The notes under the pieces are model-generated. The model ran no database searches and was not told the DNA's origin. It saw only the letters and a list, made by a program, of their open reading frames with translations. Positions 41,139 to 53,139 of a DNA stretch of 64,000 bases are shown here, in pieces. Where the stretch lies: the NCBI GenBank assembly GCA_025435555.1, contig JAIWWG010000056.1:180363-244362 (forward strand), in the 5' to 3' direction. The DNA comes from Chytriomyces cf. hyalinus JEL632. Lineage: Eukaryota; Chytridiomycota; Chytridiomycetes; Chytridiales; Chytriomycetaceae. The translations under genes were made by a program, and so were the position numbers. Each line of letters begins with the position of its first letter. Position 1 is the first letter of the stretch.

Positions 41139-44100
41139 TCATGACGAGCGTCCCAACACAAGCAAGAGAAGAGCCATGCGGACAATCAGTCCGTGCCTCA
41201 TTTGCCTGAAGTATGCAGCTCTTTGATCAAAATCAACTTCAGGGTCGATTTCATTCACGCGGGGCAATGGGTGCATCACAATCATTTGAGTCTTGGCTGA
41301 TTTCAACACCTTGTTGTTGATCACATACGAGCCCAAGACGCTTTCGTACTCTTTCAGGTCGGTGAATCGCTCCTTCTGAATGCGCGTCACATACAGAACA
41401 TCGGTGGATGCAATAACGGCATCCAAGGAAGTGGTCTCAAACACCTTGATGCCATTTTTCAAAGCCACAGCCTTGATGTCATCCGGGAGACAAAGGCTCG
41501 CGGGAGAAACAAAGTTGATCTTGACGTCGTACTGAGAAATCAGCTTCACAAGCGAGTGAACTGTGCGACCATGTTTGAGGTCTCCAACCATCGTAATAGT
41601 GAGTCCGTTGATCGTTCCGAGCTCCTCTCGGATGGTATACGCATCCAAGAACGCTTGGGTTGGGTGCTCGCCGATACCATCACCAGCGTTGATCACAGGA
41701 ATGGGCGAGTATTTCGCAGCAACTTTGGCACTTCCTGGTTCCGGGTGACGAAGAACGAGAGCATCACCATATGACGCAAGGGTGCGCACAGTGTCGCCCA
41801 AACTTTCCCCCTTCGCGATGGAACTCGTGATTTGATCAATTGACACCACAGATCCGCCAAGTCTCAGCATGGCTGCTTCAAATGAACTAGAGGTGCGGGT
41901 ACTGGCCTCGTAGAATGCAGAGCACAGGACTTTTCCAGCCAGCAGTGGGATCGAACCCCGACGATCTACAATGTTTCGCAGCTCCTGAGCCACACCAAAC
42001 AGAACATGAAGATCATTTCTGTTGAACTGAGAAACGGAAACGACATGCTTTTTGTAGAACGGAGATTTCGACGTTAGTTTCGATAACGAGCTGAATAAGA
42101 TGGAGTCAATTCAGTTTCAGATCAAGCAACAAATAAAGCAACGAGCATACCTTGGAACATCAGAAATATAGCGAGATCCAAAGTAGTCAATGTTCTTGTT
42201 ATCTTCGCCCTCCAAGTCCAGTGCGAGTTCTTTAACATTAGAAAAAGCGGCGCCTTGCAGTAATGCTGGAGCTTCTCCAATTGATCCAGACCTTTGAGGC
42301 ACATACCCGTCCGCAAAGAATGTTGTTCGCGCAGGGGACTTCAGAGAATCAGTTTTTTCCCCAAACACATTTGCCCTTCTCAATCCAGGAGTGAGATGTG
42401 GAATCGAAGAAGAGACTAGAGGCGTCTTGACTGATTTAACTGCAATCGTAACGTCACGACCTGTTTTCTCCCCAAAGAACGCTCCATCCAGGAAAATGGT
42501 TTGGCCTCGCAGCACGACACGATGGACAGATCCAGATACAAAACGGCCGTTCAGAGCGCTCCAGGAGCCAAAGGTGCCCTCAGTCACTTCGAACTTGCGA
42601 TCGACTTCAACTTCGATGTAAGTGTCGGACTGATCGGGCAAATTGAAGATATCCCTTGGACGAGAGTGCATTCTCAAAACAATGTCTTCCAAGGTCAATC
42701 GTCCCTCCGAAACTGCTGTCAAAAGGAGTGGCAATGCTTCCGCGAGTCCTGCAGATGGGCTTGGAGCCGGAATGGTCATTCCGCCTGCGGCAGCAACGGA
42801 CTTCCAAATGGCATAGGGAAGAGAACCAACAGTGAACACATCAATGACCTCCAAGTTGTCCCAGAGGGCCTTCAGATTCTGGGGAGATGGTAGCTCAGCG
42901 CAGTTTGGATAGTCGGTTGTTGATAGGAACAATGCATGCACGTTAACGTCACAGGTAACCGCCTGCTTCTTTTCCTTTGCCATGTGAATGACTGCAATGT
43001 CTTCGGCAGTGGACACGCCAGTGATGTGGATACTTCTGTTGTGAAGACTAGCCAAATACAGACCAGTGGCTAAATCCGTCCCTTTGGCAGATACAACGAT
43101 TGGAGAGTCTGACGGCCAAGATTTGAATTGATTGAGCAAGTCCAGAACACTTGGTGACGCAGCATCTCCAAGGATGATTTGCAATGCCGCTGCCTCAGAT
43201 GATGCGGCTGCGGCCACCACAGCATTATCTTGGATAGCACCAATGCTGAGGGTATAATCGCAACGTGGCGAGCCCGCCCTCGCATTTCTTTGGGCAACCA
43301 CCATGGTGAGCTTATCTTTAACGAGATTGGATGCAGTGTTGCAAACTGTGGTAAATCCTCCAGAGACGGCGCTTCGACTAATTGTCGCAAATTCGTTCGC
43401 TTCATGACTGTGCTCAACGACTCCGTCGATAATTCCGGGGAAGTAGTTTTGAGCATTGATGAGACCAGGGAGAACAACCATCTTCGAGCTCGTTTTGTAA
43501 TCGTTACTGCTGACTTCAAATTCAGTTCCTCTGGAAAGTGCTTCAACAAACAGTTTCGCGCATTTGATGTTGGTGATCAGTGGAATCGCGAAGTCAACAG
43601 CCATACGACGAGTCTTGTACCCACGAGAAACGTAGGAAGCAGGGCGACGGTAACGATTTTTCGACGGCAAGTTAATGTAGAGATCAATCAGATCGTTTGA
43701 CAAGTGCTGATCCAAGTTGTGCTCGTTCGCTGCGCTGCCATCTCCATTTTCATCAATTGATTCCAGGTATTTCACAGGAATATTGTGTTCTTGGATGAAG
43801 TCTGCAGTTCCAGCAGTTGCAAACAGAGCGTATCCCATTTCATGGAGTTTGCGAACCGACGGCAAAAATTCCACTTTCTCCTTGTATCCTCCCATGGACA
43901 GAAGGATATTTTTTTTTGGAAGAATGAAGGTGGTCGCAAGCAAACCCTTCAAGTAGGCTTCATACTTGTCCTTTCCGAAGCATGCGACTTCACCCGTTGA
44001 TGCCATTTCCACACCAAGAACTGGATCAGCTCCCGACAGTCTTGAGAATGAAAACTGGGGAACCTTCACAGCAACTTGATTGGGTGGAATGTCAACAGGT

Positions 44101-47100
44101 GGGTAGGCATCGAAGGGAAGTCCCGCCATGGCCAAGGTTGCCATTTCGATGAGATCCACTCCCATTACTTTTGAAACAAATGGGAAACTTCTGGATGCAC
44201 GCAAGTTGCATTCAATGATTTTGATTTCGTTATTCTTGGCAATGAACTGAATGTTTAGCGGACCAGTGGCGTTGAGAGCGTTGGCGACTTTGGCAGTTGC
44301 AATTTCAATCTTTCGAACGGTTTCCGGGTCCAGATCTTGAGGCGGCAAAACAAGAGTAGCATCTCCTGAGTGAACTCCAGCATTCTCGACATGCTCAGAA
44401 ACGACATGCATGACCAATTTTCCTCCGACGGCCACAGCATCCATCTCAATTTCCTTTGCGTCTTCAATAAACTTGGTGATCACAACAGGATACTCGCGAG
44501 AAACATTCACGGCCATCTCCAAAAAGGCTTTAAGATCAGCTGGACCATAAACGACGTTCATAGCAGCTCCAGACAAGACGTATGATGGACGCACAAGAAC
44601 AGGGAATCCCACTTTTTCACAGAACACATGAGCCTCATCCATGGAGGTCAACTCTTTCCACTGTGGCTGATCCACTCCGATTTTGTCACACAGACGCGAG
44701 AACTTGTAACGATTTTCGGCGCTGTCAATCATTTCAGGCGACGTTCCGAGAATTTTGACGTTTTCACGGTAAAGCGGAAGAGCAATGTTGTTGGGCGTCT
44801 GTCCTCCCATAGATACGATAACACCGTTCGCATTTTCGAGTTCGTAAATGTCAAGAATGCGTTCAAGTGTCAACTGCTCAAAGTAAAGTCGGTCTGCTTC
44901 ATCATAATCTGTAGATACTGTCTCAGGATTGTAGTTGATCATGATGGTCTTGATGTTGTTCGCACGGAGGGTACGGATAGAGCGAACTGCGCACCAATCG
45001 AATTCGACAGAGGAACCAATGCGATACACGCCGGATCCAAGAACCATGATACCCTTATCATTGAATTCGATATCATGCTCCATTCCACTGTATGTCATGT
45101 ATAAATAGTTTGTGTAGCAAGGGAACTCTGCGGCGACTGTCGAGAATTAAATGAGTCAGAATAAAGGACACCATCAGCAGAAAAACTATCAATGGCCTAC
45201 CTGTGTCGATTTGCTTCACAAACGGTGTGATTCCCTGATCAACGCGCAACTTTCGCACTGCAAGCTCTGAAGTACCGATGGCGAGACCAATTTGACGATC
45301 GGACATACCCACTTGCTTGGCGGAACGAAGCAACGAAATGGGCAGAGTTTGGGCAGTGTACTTGGCAACAGCCTTGTCAGTGTCTGTGATGTTCTTCAGT
45401 TTGTACAAGAACCACTTGTCAATGTTTGTGAGCTCGTGAATCTTGTCCACGGTGTATCCTTGATGCAACGCATTCGCGATTGCAAAGACACGCTGATCGG
45501 ACGGGTTTTTGAGTTCCTCGTCGATATTTTCAATGTAATCGTTCTGCAAAAAATCATCAGACCAAACTTCTGCGAAGCAAAAATCAATTTAGAGTACAGT
45601 ACCTGGGAGAATCCAGTGAACGAGTATTCCACATTTCGGATGGCCTTTTGGATAGTTTCCTCAAAGTTTCGACCGACAGACATGACTTCTCCAACAGACT
45701 TCATTTGGGATGAAATCTTGGTGCTCACACGGTTGAACTTTTTCAAATCCCATCGAGGAATCTTGACCACGCAGTAGTCCAAACTTGGCTCAAAGCAGGC
45801 GATTGTCTTTTTCGTGACACTGTTCTTCACCTCAGTCAGAGGAATGTTGAGACCAAGCTTCGCCGCGACAAATGCAAGCGGGTAGCCGGTTGCTTTACTG
45901 GCCAAGGCTGAACTACGACTCAACCGCGCGTTGACTTCAATGATGCAGTACTCTTTCGATTTTGGGTTCAGTGCGTACTGAATATTGCACTCTCCAATAA
46001 CACCAAGGTGACGAATCACATTCACGGCAGTTCGGCGCAACATCATGTAGTCATCGTCAGACAGAGTTTGAGATGGAGCAACGACAATGGAATCTCCGGT
46101 GTGGATTCCCAGTGGATCGAAATTCTGATTTCTATGTGTTCAGATTGCTGCGAATACGAGACCAAGCAGTTTTGCCATACCTCCATATTACAGACAGTGA
46201 TGCAGTTGTCGTAACAGTCCCGAACCACTTCGTATTCCACTTCTTTCCAGCCTTTCATACTTTTCTCGACAAGCACCTGGGGACTTGTCGCGAACGCACG
46301 ACCACAAAGCTCTCTCAACTCGGCCTCATTTGCAACAAAACCAGAACCCAGACCTCCCAAAGCATACGCAGCACGCACAATCAACGGATATCCAATAACA
46401 TTCGCCGCAGCCAGTGCTTCTTCAAAGTTTGTGGCACTGCTAGATTGCGCACATCGCTCTCCAATAGATTCCATGTGTTGCGCAAACAACTCTCGATCTT
46501 CAGTAATTTCAATCGTGTGGATAGGTGTTCCCAGCACGGTGACTCCAAGACCAGCGAATTCGTCCTTCATCTTGACACCGACATTAAGAGCAGTCTGGCC
46601 ACCAAAAGTGCAGTAAATTCCTATATCGAAAAGATCATCAGAAAAATGCAAGATGCTGCAGATAAATCAAACAGAAAACAACCATCGGGCTTTTCGTGCT
46701 TGATGACCTTTCGCACGAAGTCTGGAGTAACAGGAAGGAAGTACACCTTGTCTGCAAGACCCTTCGAAGTTTGGATAGTGGCAATGTTGGGGTTGATGAG
46801 AATGGTATAAATTCCTTCTTCCTTGAGCGCTTTGATGGCCTGATGAAAAACCAATATATATCAGACTTCTTGCAAAGAAAACAGATAATCAACAAAACAT
46901 ACCTGAGATCCCGAGTAATCGAATTCACCTGCTTGTCCGATGGACAAACCACCTGAACCCAGCACAAGAACCTTCTTTGGCTTCAATCTTGGAGGTGGAA
47001 CGATTTGGGTTTCCCTGACAAGTGGAACCAACTTGCCGGCCTCTTTGCAAGCTTTCACACTTGCAATAAACCGGTCGAACAAAAACTCAGTGTCCCAAGG

Positions 47101-48457
47101 GCCTGGTGTGCTCTCGGGGTGAAACTGAACACTGTAGAACGGCCATTCACTGTTGGAGATTCCCTCGTTTGATCCGTCATTCGCGTTGCGGTACAATTCG
47201 TACCAGTCTTTGGGGAGAGTTTCGATATCGACACAATATCCATGGTTTTGCGATGTAATATAGCAGCGTCCATTGTCCAAGTTTGTGCAGGGAATGTTAT
47301 GTCCACGGTTTCCGAAGGGCATTTTCTTCGTTTGTGCGCCAGCCGCCAATGCGAGAATTTGGTGTCCCAGACAGATACCGAAGATTGGGTGTGTTTTCTT
47401 TTTCAAGACGTGTCCAACGTTGGCGATAGTGGTCGTAACAGTGGCTGGGTCACCAGGACCGTTCGAAATAAAGATTCCGTCAACACTTGAAAGCTCTGAA
47501 AGGATATCATGATCCCATGGAACGACTTTCAGCTGCACTCCACGGTTTGTAAAGCAGCGAATCTGGTTAAACTTCATTCCCATGTCGAGAGCGAGAATCG
47601 TGTAAGGTTTTCCGTCCGGGCGCAAAAGAGCTTTGTCTGCATGCGGTTTGTACGTCTTGACGGTTTTTGTGCTCACTTCTGCAACCAAGTTGCGGTCGTT
47701 GGGATCAGCCCAGGCGAGGTTGGATAGATTGAGACCCCATTCCGGCATCTCGGATTCGTGATCTCCGCGGCCAACCAAAGACTTTGGAAAGAGAACCTTA
47801 GCCAGCAGAGCTCCATTGTGTGATCGAATGCGCTTGGTTAAGGCACGAGTGTCGATTCCTGAAAGCGCGGGAATCTGAAAAACAATAAAAATTTGGTTGA
47901 CTCGTGAGATAAGAAAAACAGCCCTTTCGCGAGTATCGCACCTTGTTTTGCTTCAACCACACAGAGAGTGACGAATCAGCGAGATAGTGAGCATATTCTT
48001 CGGAATACTGGCCAACTACGAGACCGGCAATGTGAATTTGGTTCGACTCAAAGTAGAGAGGCAGATTGTTGAGGGACGCGTCGACGGCCTCTCGAGATGG
48101 AACTCCGTAGTTTCCGACTAGAGGAAAAGTGATTACGAGAATCTGTCCCCGGTATGAGGGATCTGTGAGAGACTCAGGGTAGCCGACCATTCCTGCGATA
48201 ACCCATTGTCAGCCAGACGATCGAGAATCAAGCGTGATTAAGAAGAGAAACAAACCTGTTTGAAAGACAAGCTCTCCCGCAATGGAAGCGCCCTCGTAAC
48301 CGAAGGAGACGCCCTCGAAAGCCTCGCCGGTCTTGAGCCAGAGCGTGGCAATGCTCGAATGGGAGGCATCTGGACGCGGGTCGATGGCTGGATAAGGACA
48401 CAGCTTCTTTGGGTCTTTCCTGTCGACAGTAGTTGGGGTGGAAGGCTGCAGACTCAT
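41139..48457 (-). CDS. URA2: CAD/URA2: glutamine-dependent carbamoyl-phosphate synthase, dead DHOase, aspartate transcarbamylase
   Basis: The multifunctional first enzyme of pyrimidine synthesis, start ATG at 48457 ([14 protein letters not shown]). The order is GATase, CPSase A and B halves, DHOase-like, ATCase. GATase: [11 protein letters not shown], nucleophile loop [16 protein letters not shown], and FHPESTPGP. CPSase: [52 protein letters not shown]-like text (NARLSRSS), then in the second half [18 protein letters not shown] and [14 protein letters not shown], ending in the allosteric MGS-type domain. The DHOase region reads [15 protein letters not shown], where active enzymes have LPGLIDxHxH, so the metal ligands are gone, as in fungal URA2. 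ATCase: [44 protein letters not shown]. About five introns sit in the 5' half; the ATCase is joined across an intron near 42115. Confidence 0.96.
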
Positions 48458-48952
48458 GGTGCTTGCTTGTTGCCCGTTTCCTTTTTGGGGAAAAAAGAAA
48501 AGAAATGAATCGCATAATTTTTTTTTCTCGGAACGTTGAGATTGGAACGGTGATAGCAGATAGCGATCTGTTTATGCACAGATATCTGCAGGCATAATAA
48601 AGGAAGAAATAAATATGAAGCAATAAGGAAAATGAAAGAACTGAAAAAAGAGAAGAAAAATAGTCGCATTTGGCTGCCACGATCAGCATGTGAACTGAAT
48701 ACATGTCCATGCCTTCAACCGTGGCAAAGAGGGGCTATCTGTCTCCAAGACTTTTGGTTGAGAATGGTGATCCCACACAACTCTGAACAGGCATTCCACC
48801 AGCATCGGGAAGGATCCAAGCGATTCGAAAATAAGCATCAAGCAGCAAGCACTGAGGCAGCCTAGCATGTCAGAACAGGTTCGTAAACTCTTAAGGATTC
48901 AGTGTCAGCATTGTCACACTTACGCCCAGTCTCAATAAAAAAAAAGAACAAA
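48458..48952. promoter_or_regulatory. Divergent upstream region, CAD / C2H2 gene
   Basis: About 500 bp with long A- and T-rich tracts (48480-48560 and 48600-48660). A plus-strand ORF at 48632-48865 lacks an ATG-led domain and is not called. Promoters of both genes are expected here. Confidence 0.35.
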
Positions 48953-49458
48953 ATGCACCTGCGATTCTTGGTGGAAGAGAACCATCAAGCAGATACGTCC
49001 ACTTCGCATAGTATCCCTCAAATGGCTGCGGTTGAGGCGGGGGATACGTCGCAGCGTGATGATGTCAAGATCGGATTTGGCATGGTGGAGCTGTCTCGGA
49101 GGAAGACTCGGAAGCGGCAAGTCCAGCGGATGAAAGCGCCAAATCGTTTGAGGAATCTGAAGCAAAGATCTCTGCGTGTTCGGCAGCAGTTTGCAAAGAC
49201 ACGGGTGGGTAAATAATTTTTTCCTCGCGTTTGGTTTGAAAAACCCTAACTTCGAAATTTATTTTGTTCTGCCACCACCCTGACACCAATGCGAAACCAT
49301 ATCAGTGTAAAATCTGCCGGGCAACGTTCAAGTCTTCGCAGAATCTAAAACAGCATGGCTGGACCCATTCACAAGTGCGGCCTCATGAATGTCCCGACTG
49401 CGGTGCGAGTTTTAAGTGGGGAAGCACGCTAAAAAGGCATCGACAGCTGGAGCATTGA
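48953..49458 (+). CDS. Small protein with two C2H2 zinc fingers
   Basis: Two exons. The ATG at 48953 starts MHLRFLVEENHQAD. A basic stretch (RRKTRKRQVQRMKAPNRLRNLKQ) could be a nuclear localisation signal. Exon 1 ends at 49204 (AKTR); a 101-nt GTGGGT...ATCAG intron joins it in frame to CKICRATFKSSQNLKQHGWTH and then CPDCGASFKWGSTLKRHRQLEH. The fingers fit Cx2Cx12Hx3H and Cx2Cx12Hx4H, with the linker SQVRPHE near the TGEKP position. The protein ends right after finger 2, about 134 residues. It is probably a DNA-binding transcription regulator; two fingers at the C terminus is a common fungal layout. The target is unknown. The open frame before 48953 has no earlier ATG. Confidence 0.65.
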
Positions 49459-49646
49459 AGCGATGAAAGTGATGATGAGGCATTCTCTTTTCTTTGATGG
49501 AGAATAAATAATGAGGTGGGTGATGTGAAAAGTGAAAATGAATTCAAGTATTCAAACTCCAACACGCAATTTCAAAACATGCGTTTTAATTCATAAACAA
49601 TAAAACAAGCAAAACTCAATCTTTCAACCCAAACATCGAATCCCAA

Positions 49647-50886
49647 TTATCCACCTCCGCACTTTTCTGGCGGCTTATAAAGTAGGTTTTCACGCAAACC
49701 TCCAGGTCCACTGTGCAGCGGGTTCGCGGCCCCAGCAGCCAACATGGCATCATATTGATTCATGTTGAGCATGGACGCTCCAAGCTGTTTCCGCTGTTGC
49801 ATGAAAAGTGCGCCAACGACCGCGATCCCTCCAACGACAATTGCAGTTGCCACACCGGCTGTCACCATCAGGAGCAGGATTTGATTCGGCAGTTGGGGAA
49901 GGAGATTCCGTCGGGGACATGCCTTCAAGCGCGCCAGCCAGATTGCTTAGTTGGGTTGAAGTATTTGTGGTCATCGTCTGCAAGGAATCGATTTGAAGGT
50001 GTGATAACGTGGCCAGCCCTTCTGTATTGGTGTCTGTCGAGTAAATTGAGGTTGATGTTGCGGTATTCACTATTTCCACGGCCGGGATGGCATTTGCTGG
50101 GATAGTTGTTCTAGAGGAAGTTGTGCTTGGGATCCCGTTTGTGCTGGTTGTACTGATTGAACTGGTTGAACTTGTAGCTGTGGTTGTTGCAGTTGCAGAA
50201 GCAGTTGCAGCAGCAGTCGCAGAAGTTGTCGTATTTGCAGTTGTTGTTACAGTCATTGCAGTTGTAAATGTAGTTGCAGTGGTTGTAGTTGTCGTTTCTG
50301 TGACTGCAGTTTTGGTAGTGGTAGTTTCAGTTTTTCTGCTTGTCGTAGTTGTGCTTGTCGTAGCAGTAGTTGTGGCTGCTGTTGCATCAGTTGCATCAAA
50401 TGCATTCAAATCAGATGAAGTTGTTTTTGAGATAGATGGGGATGCTGGTGTTCTGGTGCTGATTGAAGTGGTAGAACTTAAGGTTGTTGATGAGGTCAGG
50501 GTTGAAGTGGATGAAGTTGAAGTGTATGAAGTTGAAGTGTATGAAGTTGAAGTGGATGAAGTTGAATTGGATGAAGTCAAAGTGGATGAAGTTGAAGTTG
50601 AAGTGGATGGCAGTGATTGAGCTGCAGCCAAAGTTGAAGTTTGAGAAATTCCCCCTGTGGAAGAGGTGGAAGTAGAAAAGGTAGAAGTAGAAGAGGTGGA
50701 AGTATAAGGGGTGGAAGTGGAAGAGGTGGAAGCAGAAGAAGTGGAAGTGGAAGAGGTGGAAGTAGTTGAAGGAATTGAGGTTGTTGTTGAGGTGGATGAA
50801 GTGGTTGATGTGGTAGAAGTGGAAGATGTAGTCAATGTGATTACTGCAGGTGAAGATGATGCAACTTTGTTGCGGATCCTGGTCAA
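49647..50886 (-). CDS. Mucin-like Ser/Thr-rich single-pass membrane protein, 5' end not found
   Basis: The open frame on the minus strand is almost pure Ser/Thr for about 250 residues (TSSTSTTSTTSSTSTTTS type), built from degenerate 15-bp units. It would be heavily O-glycosylated. Then comes a more normal segment (NAIPAVEIVNTATSTSIYST, LSNLAGALEG). A frame change is needed to reach the membrane helix AGVATAIVVGGIAVVGALFM and the tail QQRKQLGASMLNMNQYDAML, ending at 49647. No GT-AG intron fits, but a GC-AG intron with donor AAG|GCATGT at about 49924 and acceptor GACAG at about 49862 joins the parts in frame. No ATG or signal peptide is found before a stop near 50912, and copia-like DNA begins 200 bp further on. 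The 5' end may therefore have been lost or displaced. Wall sensor-like topology; function unknown. Confidence 0.5.
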
Positions 50887-51115
50887 GGTGGACCAGTGGT
50901 CTCCTCATATACTCAACATAAAGGAGAGCTCAAATTCTTTGGAATGTATGAAGATGTGGGAAACAGGTGTTTGAGCACCTGCAGACCCCATATGTAACAA
51001 AGACATGAAATCCATGTGACTTCAAATAAGTATAGACAAGCCACGGGGACAGTAACATAGCGTCAATCACACACACAGGTCTCTGGCACACCTGCTAAGT
51101 CCTACAAGCACCCAT

Positions 51116-52411
51116 GTGCCATCCAGGACTATTTATTATCAGCAGATGAGAAGTTGTGAGGCATCTCACCAAAACCCCAATAAAGCTTTATTTACACAAA
51201 GTTGCAACTCTCAAAATAGCATCAATATGGTGTCTGAATGGGACTGTTGCTGGACAGCTACACAAGGGAAGTTCCCGATCGACAGGATGGCCTGGCATGA
51301 GCTACGTAAACGCCACTACATCATCTACAAAGGCTACACGCCAGAAATAGATGGCATGTTGTTGGTAACATTCAAACGTCACATCCTGGAGGTCATACCA
51401 CAGGACAACAGGGACTATGCCCCATTGATCCTGGCTATCCAGAACAACAGATTGTCGAATGTGATGGCAACAGCTGAGATCCTCTCTCAGTTGATACAAT
51501 TGGCCCAACAAGACTTTATTAAAGAGAAACATATTAAGGCCAAGGTAATCGGTCAGAAGGGTAGCAAGCAAGCTACTGACACTCCTGATCAAGGACCAAG
51601 CAAGAAGACTGGCCTCTACTGTAACCACCACGACTCCACAAATCATTCTGATGAGCAGTGTCGGTACAAGCTGTCACAGACCAGTGGGAATGGTGCACAG
51701 GCGTCCAACTCTGGCTCCAAGAAGACTGGCAATCCCAAGTCGGTGACCACTCCCAAGAAAGGTCCAACAGCCCCCAAGGCTAGAAACAAAGCCCTCCAGT
51801 TGTTGGAGGCAAAGGTGGTGGAGCTGGAAGCTCGCCTGGCAAAGGCAGATGAATCACCCATCAGAGTTCTTCACACAAGAACCACTGGTGAGTCAACTCT
51901 CTACCATTTGGATACTGTACCTCTGAGTGCTTATTCTAACCACCACAAAATCTACATAGACTTAGGAGCCAATCAACACATTGCTCCAAGTGAACAAGAC
52001 ATCAGTAAAATCCAACATGTAGGTTCCAGGACCATTGTTACCAACGCTACTAACAACCAAACACACATACAGGTGGAAGGTGACTTCAACCACCACGTGG
52101 GAGGTGAGGACATCACTTTTAACAAAGTATTACAGTCAGACAAAATCACTGACACCCTCATCTCTACCTCTGAATGGCTCAAAGGTACCTCTGACTAGAT
52201 CATCATGACAGCTGTTGGAGCTTACTACCAGAAGGAAGGCAATAACAAACTCCACAAAGTTGCCAGGGTCATTAATGGGATGTACCACATGAACCCCCTG
52301 GTCCAGCTCACGACATCCCAGAAGACCACTGCCAACTGGATTGCTGCTACCAAAGCCAAAACCAATGTTGAATATCAGTCTCAAGTGATGGAGCACTGTT
52401 TACTTCAATAA
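51116..52411 (+). mobile_element. Ty1/copia retrotransposon fragment: gag, zinc knuckle, protease remnant
   Basis: One frame from 51116 to the stop at 52198 codes a copia gag and the start of pol. Gag-like text includes LSNVMATAEILSQLIQLAQQ. A zinc knuckle of CHHC form follows (YCNHHDSTNHSDEQCRYK; spacing C-2-H-4-H-4-C). Then a coiled coil (KALQLLEAKVVELEARLAK) and a protease-like segment, KIYIDLGANQHIAPSEQDI, where active enzymes have D-S/T-G-A; here it is DLGA. A second frame, 52205-52411, continues with pre-integrase-like text (HKVARVINGMYHMN). There is no integrase, reverse transcriptase or RNase H afterwards, and paired LTRs were not found. The first codon is GTG, so the true 5' end is unknown. 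I read this as a truncated, inactive insertion. Confidence 0.6.
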
Positions 52412-52696
52412 AGGTTAATTCTCCCTGATTCATCTCTTATTCTCTACTGCAGATAAAGAAGAGTCATGCACCGCACCATTCCACCAACCTCAATACATAT
52501 GGGCATGAATTATGACATTGAGTAGGGTAAACGTCTAGTAGATACTATAACAAGGAATGAATACACGAATACACGTGTTCTATGAAGGGCGCAGACTTGT
52601 AGATGATGATAGCTTATTTCACTACATGACTTCAACTATTCTTGCTCTGATCAAGCATAAAGATGGTTGAAAGTAATTGTCTGGAATATATATGAT
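52412..52696. other. Non-coding DNA after the copia fragment
   Basis: AT-rich, with no ORF of note. It may still be part of the retroelement or older transposon debris. Nothing recognisable. Confidence 0.3.
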
Positions 52697-52820
52697 GCTG
52701 GCCTAGTTGTTTAGGTTCGCGACTACAGACCAACAGGTCCCTGGTTCAACCCACACTGCTGCCAGTTTCATGCAGCTATCTTCTGATCTTTATAGAGAAA
52801 TAAGCAGAAGAAGAAGAAAT
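52697..52820 (+). mobile_element. tRNA-derived SINE-like unit (A box, B box, AAG-rich tail)
   Basis: The head looks like a decayed tRNA. CTGGC at its 5' end can pair with GCCAG about 65 nt on. An A box (TGGCCTAGTTGTTTAGG) is followed at normal Pol III spacing by a B box, GGTTCAACCC (52743-52752). The anticodon arm is not convincing, so this is not a working tRNA. It is followed by about 45 nt of unrelated sequence and a GAAGAAGAAGAAA tail (about 52806-52819). That is the plan of a tRNA-derived SINE. A plain tRNA pseudogene is the alternative. Confidence 0.45.
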
Positions 52821-53139
52821 AGAAATCAACTTGGAAAGTATTCTATTACTACTTTTGTATGACTAATATGTCAAGCCAGTCAAGCAATTAATCAATAACC
52901 TTACCCAGTGTGGGGATATTAATTATGATTGACAAGCCTTAACTGTCAGCCAGTAATGAATGACTAATCAGCCTGAAAAAACTGAATTGTCAGCACTGAC
53001 TCACTTTTTCAGCAATTTCAAACTGCAAAATGAAAAATGGATGATTTCACATCAAATCTCATTTGTAGAACTGAAATGACAAATGAAATGGAAAAAAGGG
53101 TGGCTCAAAAGTGAAACTGAAGAAAGCCCAATGAGATTT
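52821..53139. other. AT-rich non-coding stretch
   Basis: No ORF with recognisable content. Several short similar words recur (TGTCAAGCC/GACAAGCC, CAGTAATGAATGACTAAT). It might be the upstream part of a degraded LTR; see the next entry. Confidence 0.25.

Noticed and set aside
48632-48865. Possible first exon of the C2H2 gene
   Set aside because: No donor-acceptor pair joining it in frame was found, and the text has no zinc finger or signal.
50087-50620. Plus-strand Val/Glu-rich ORF of 177 codons
   Set aside because: Antisense of the Ser/Thr satellite; no start context or domain.
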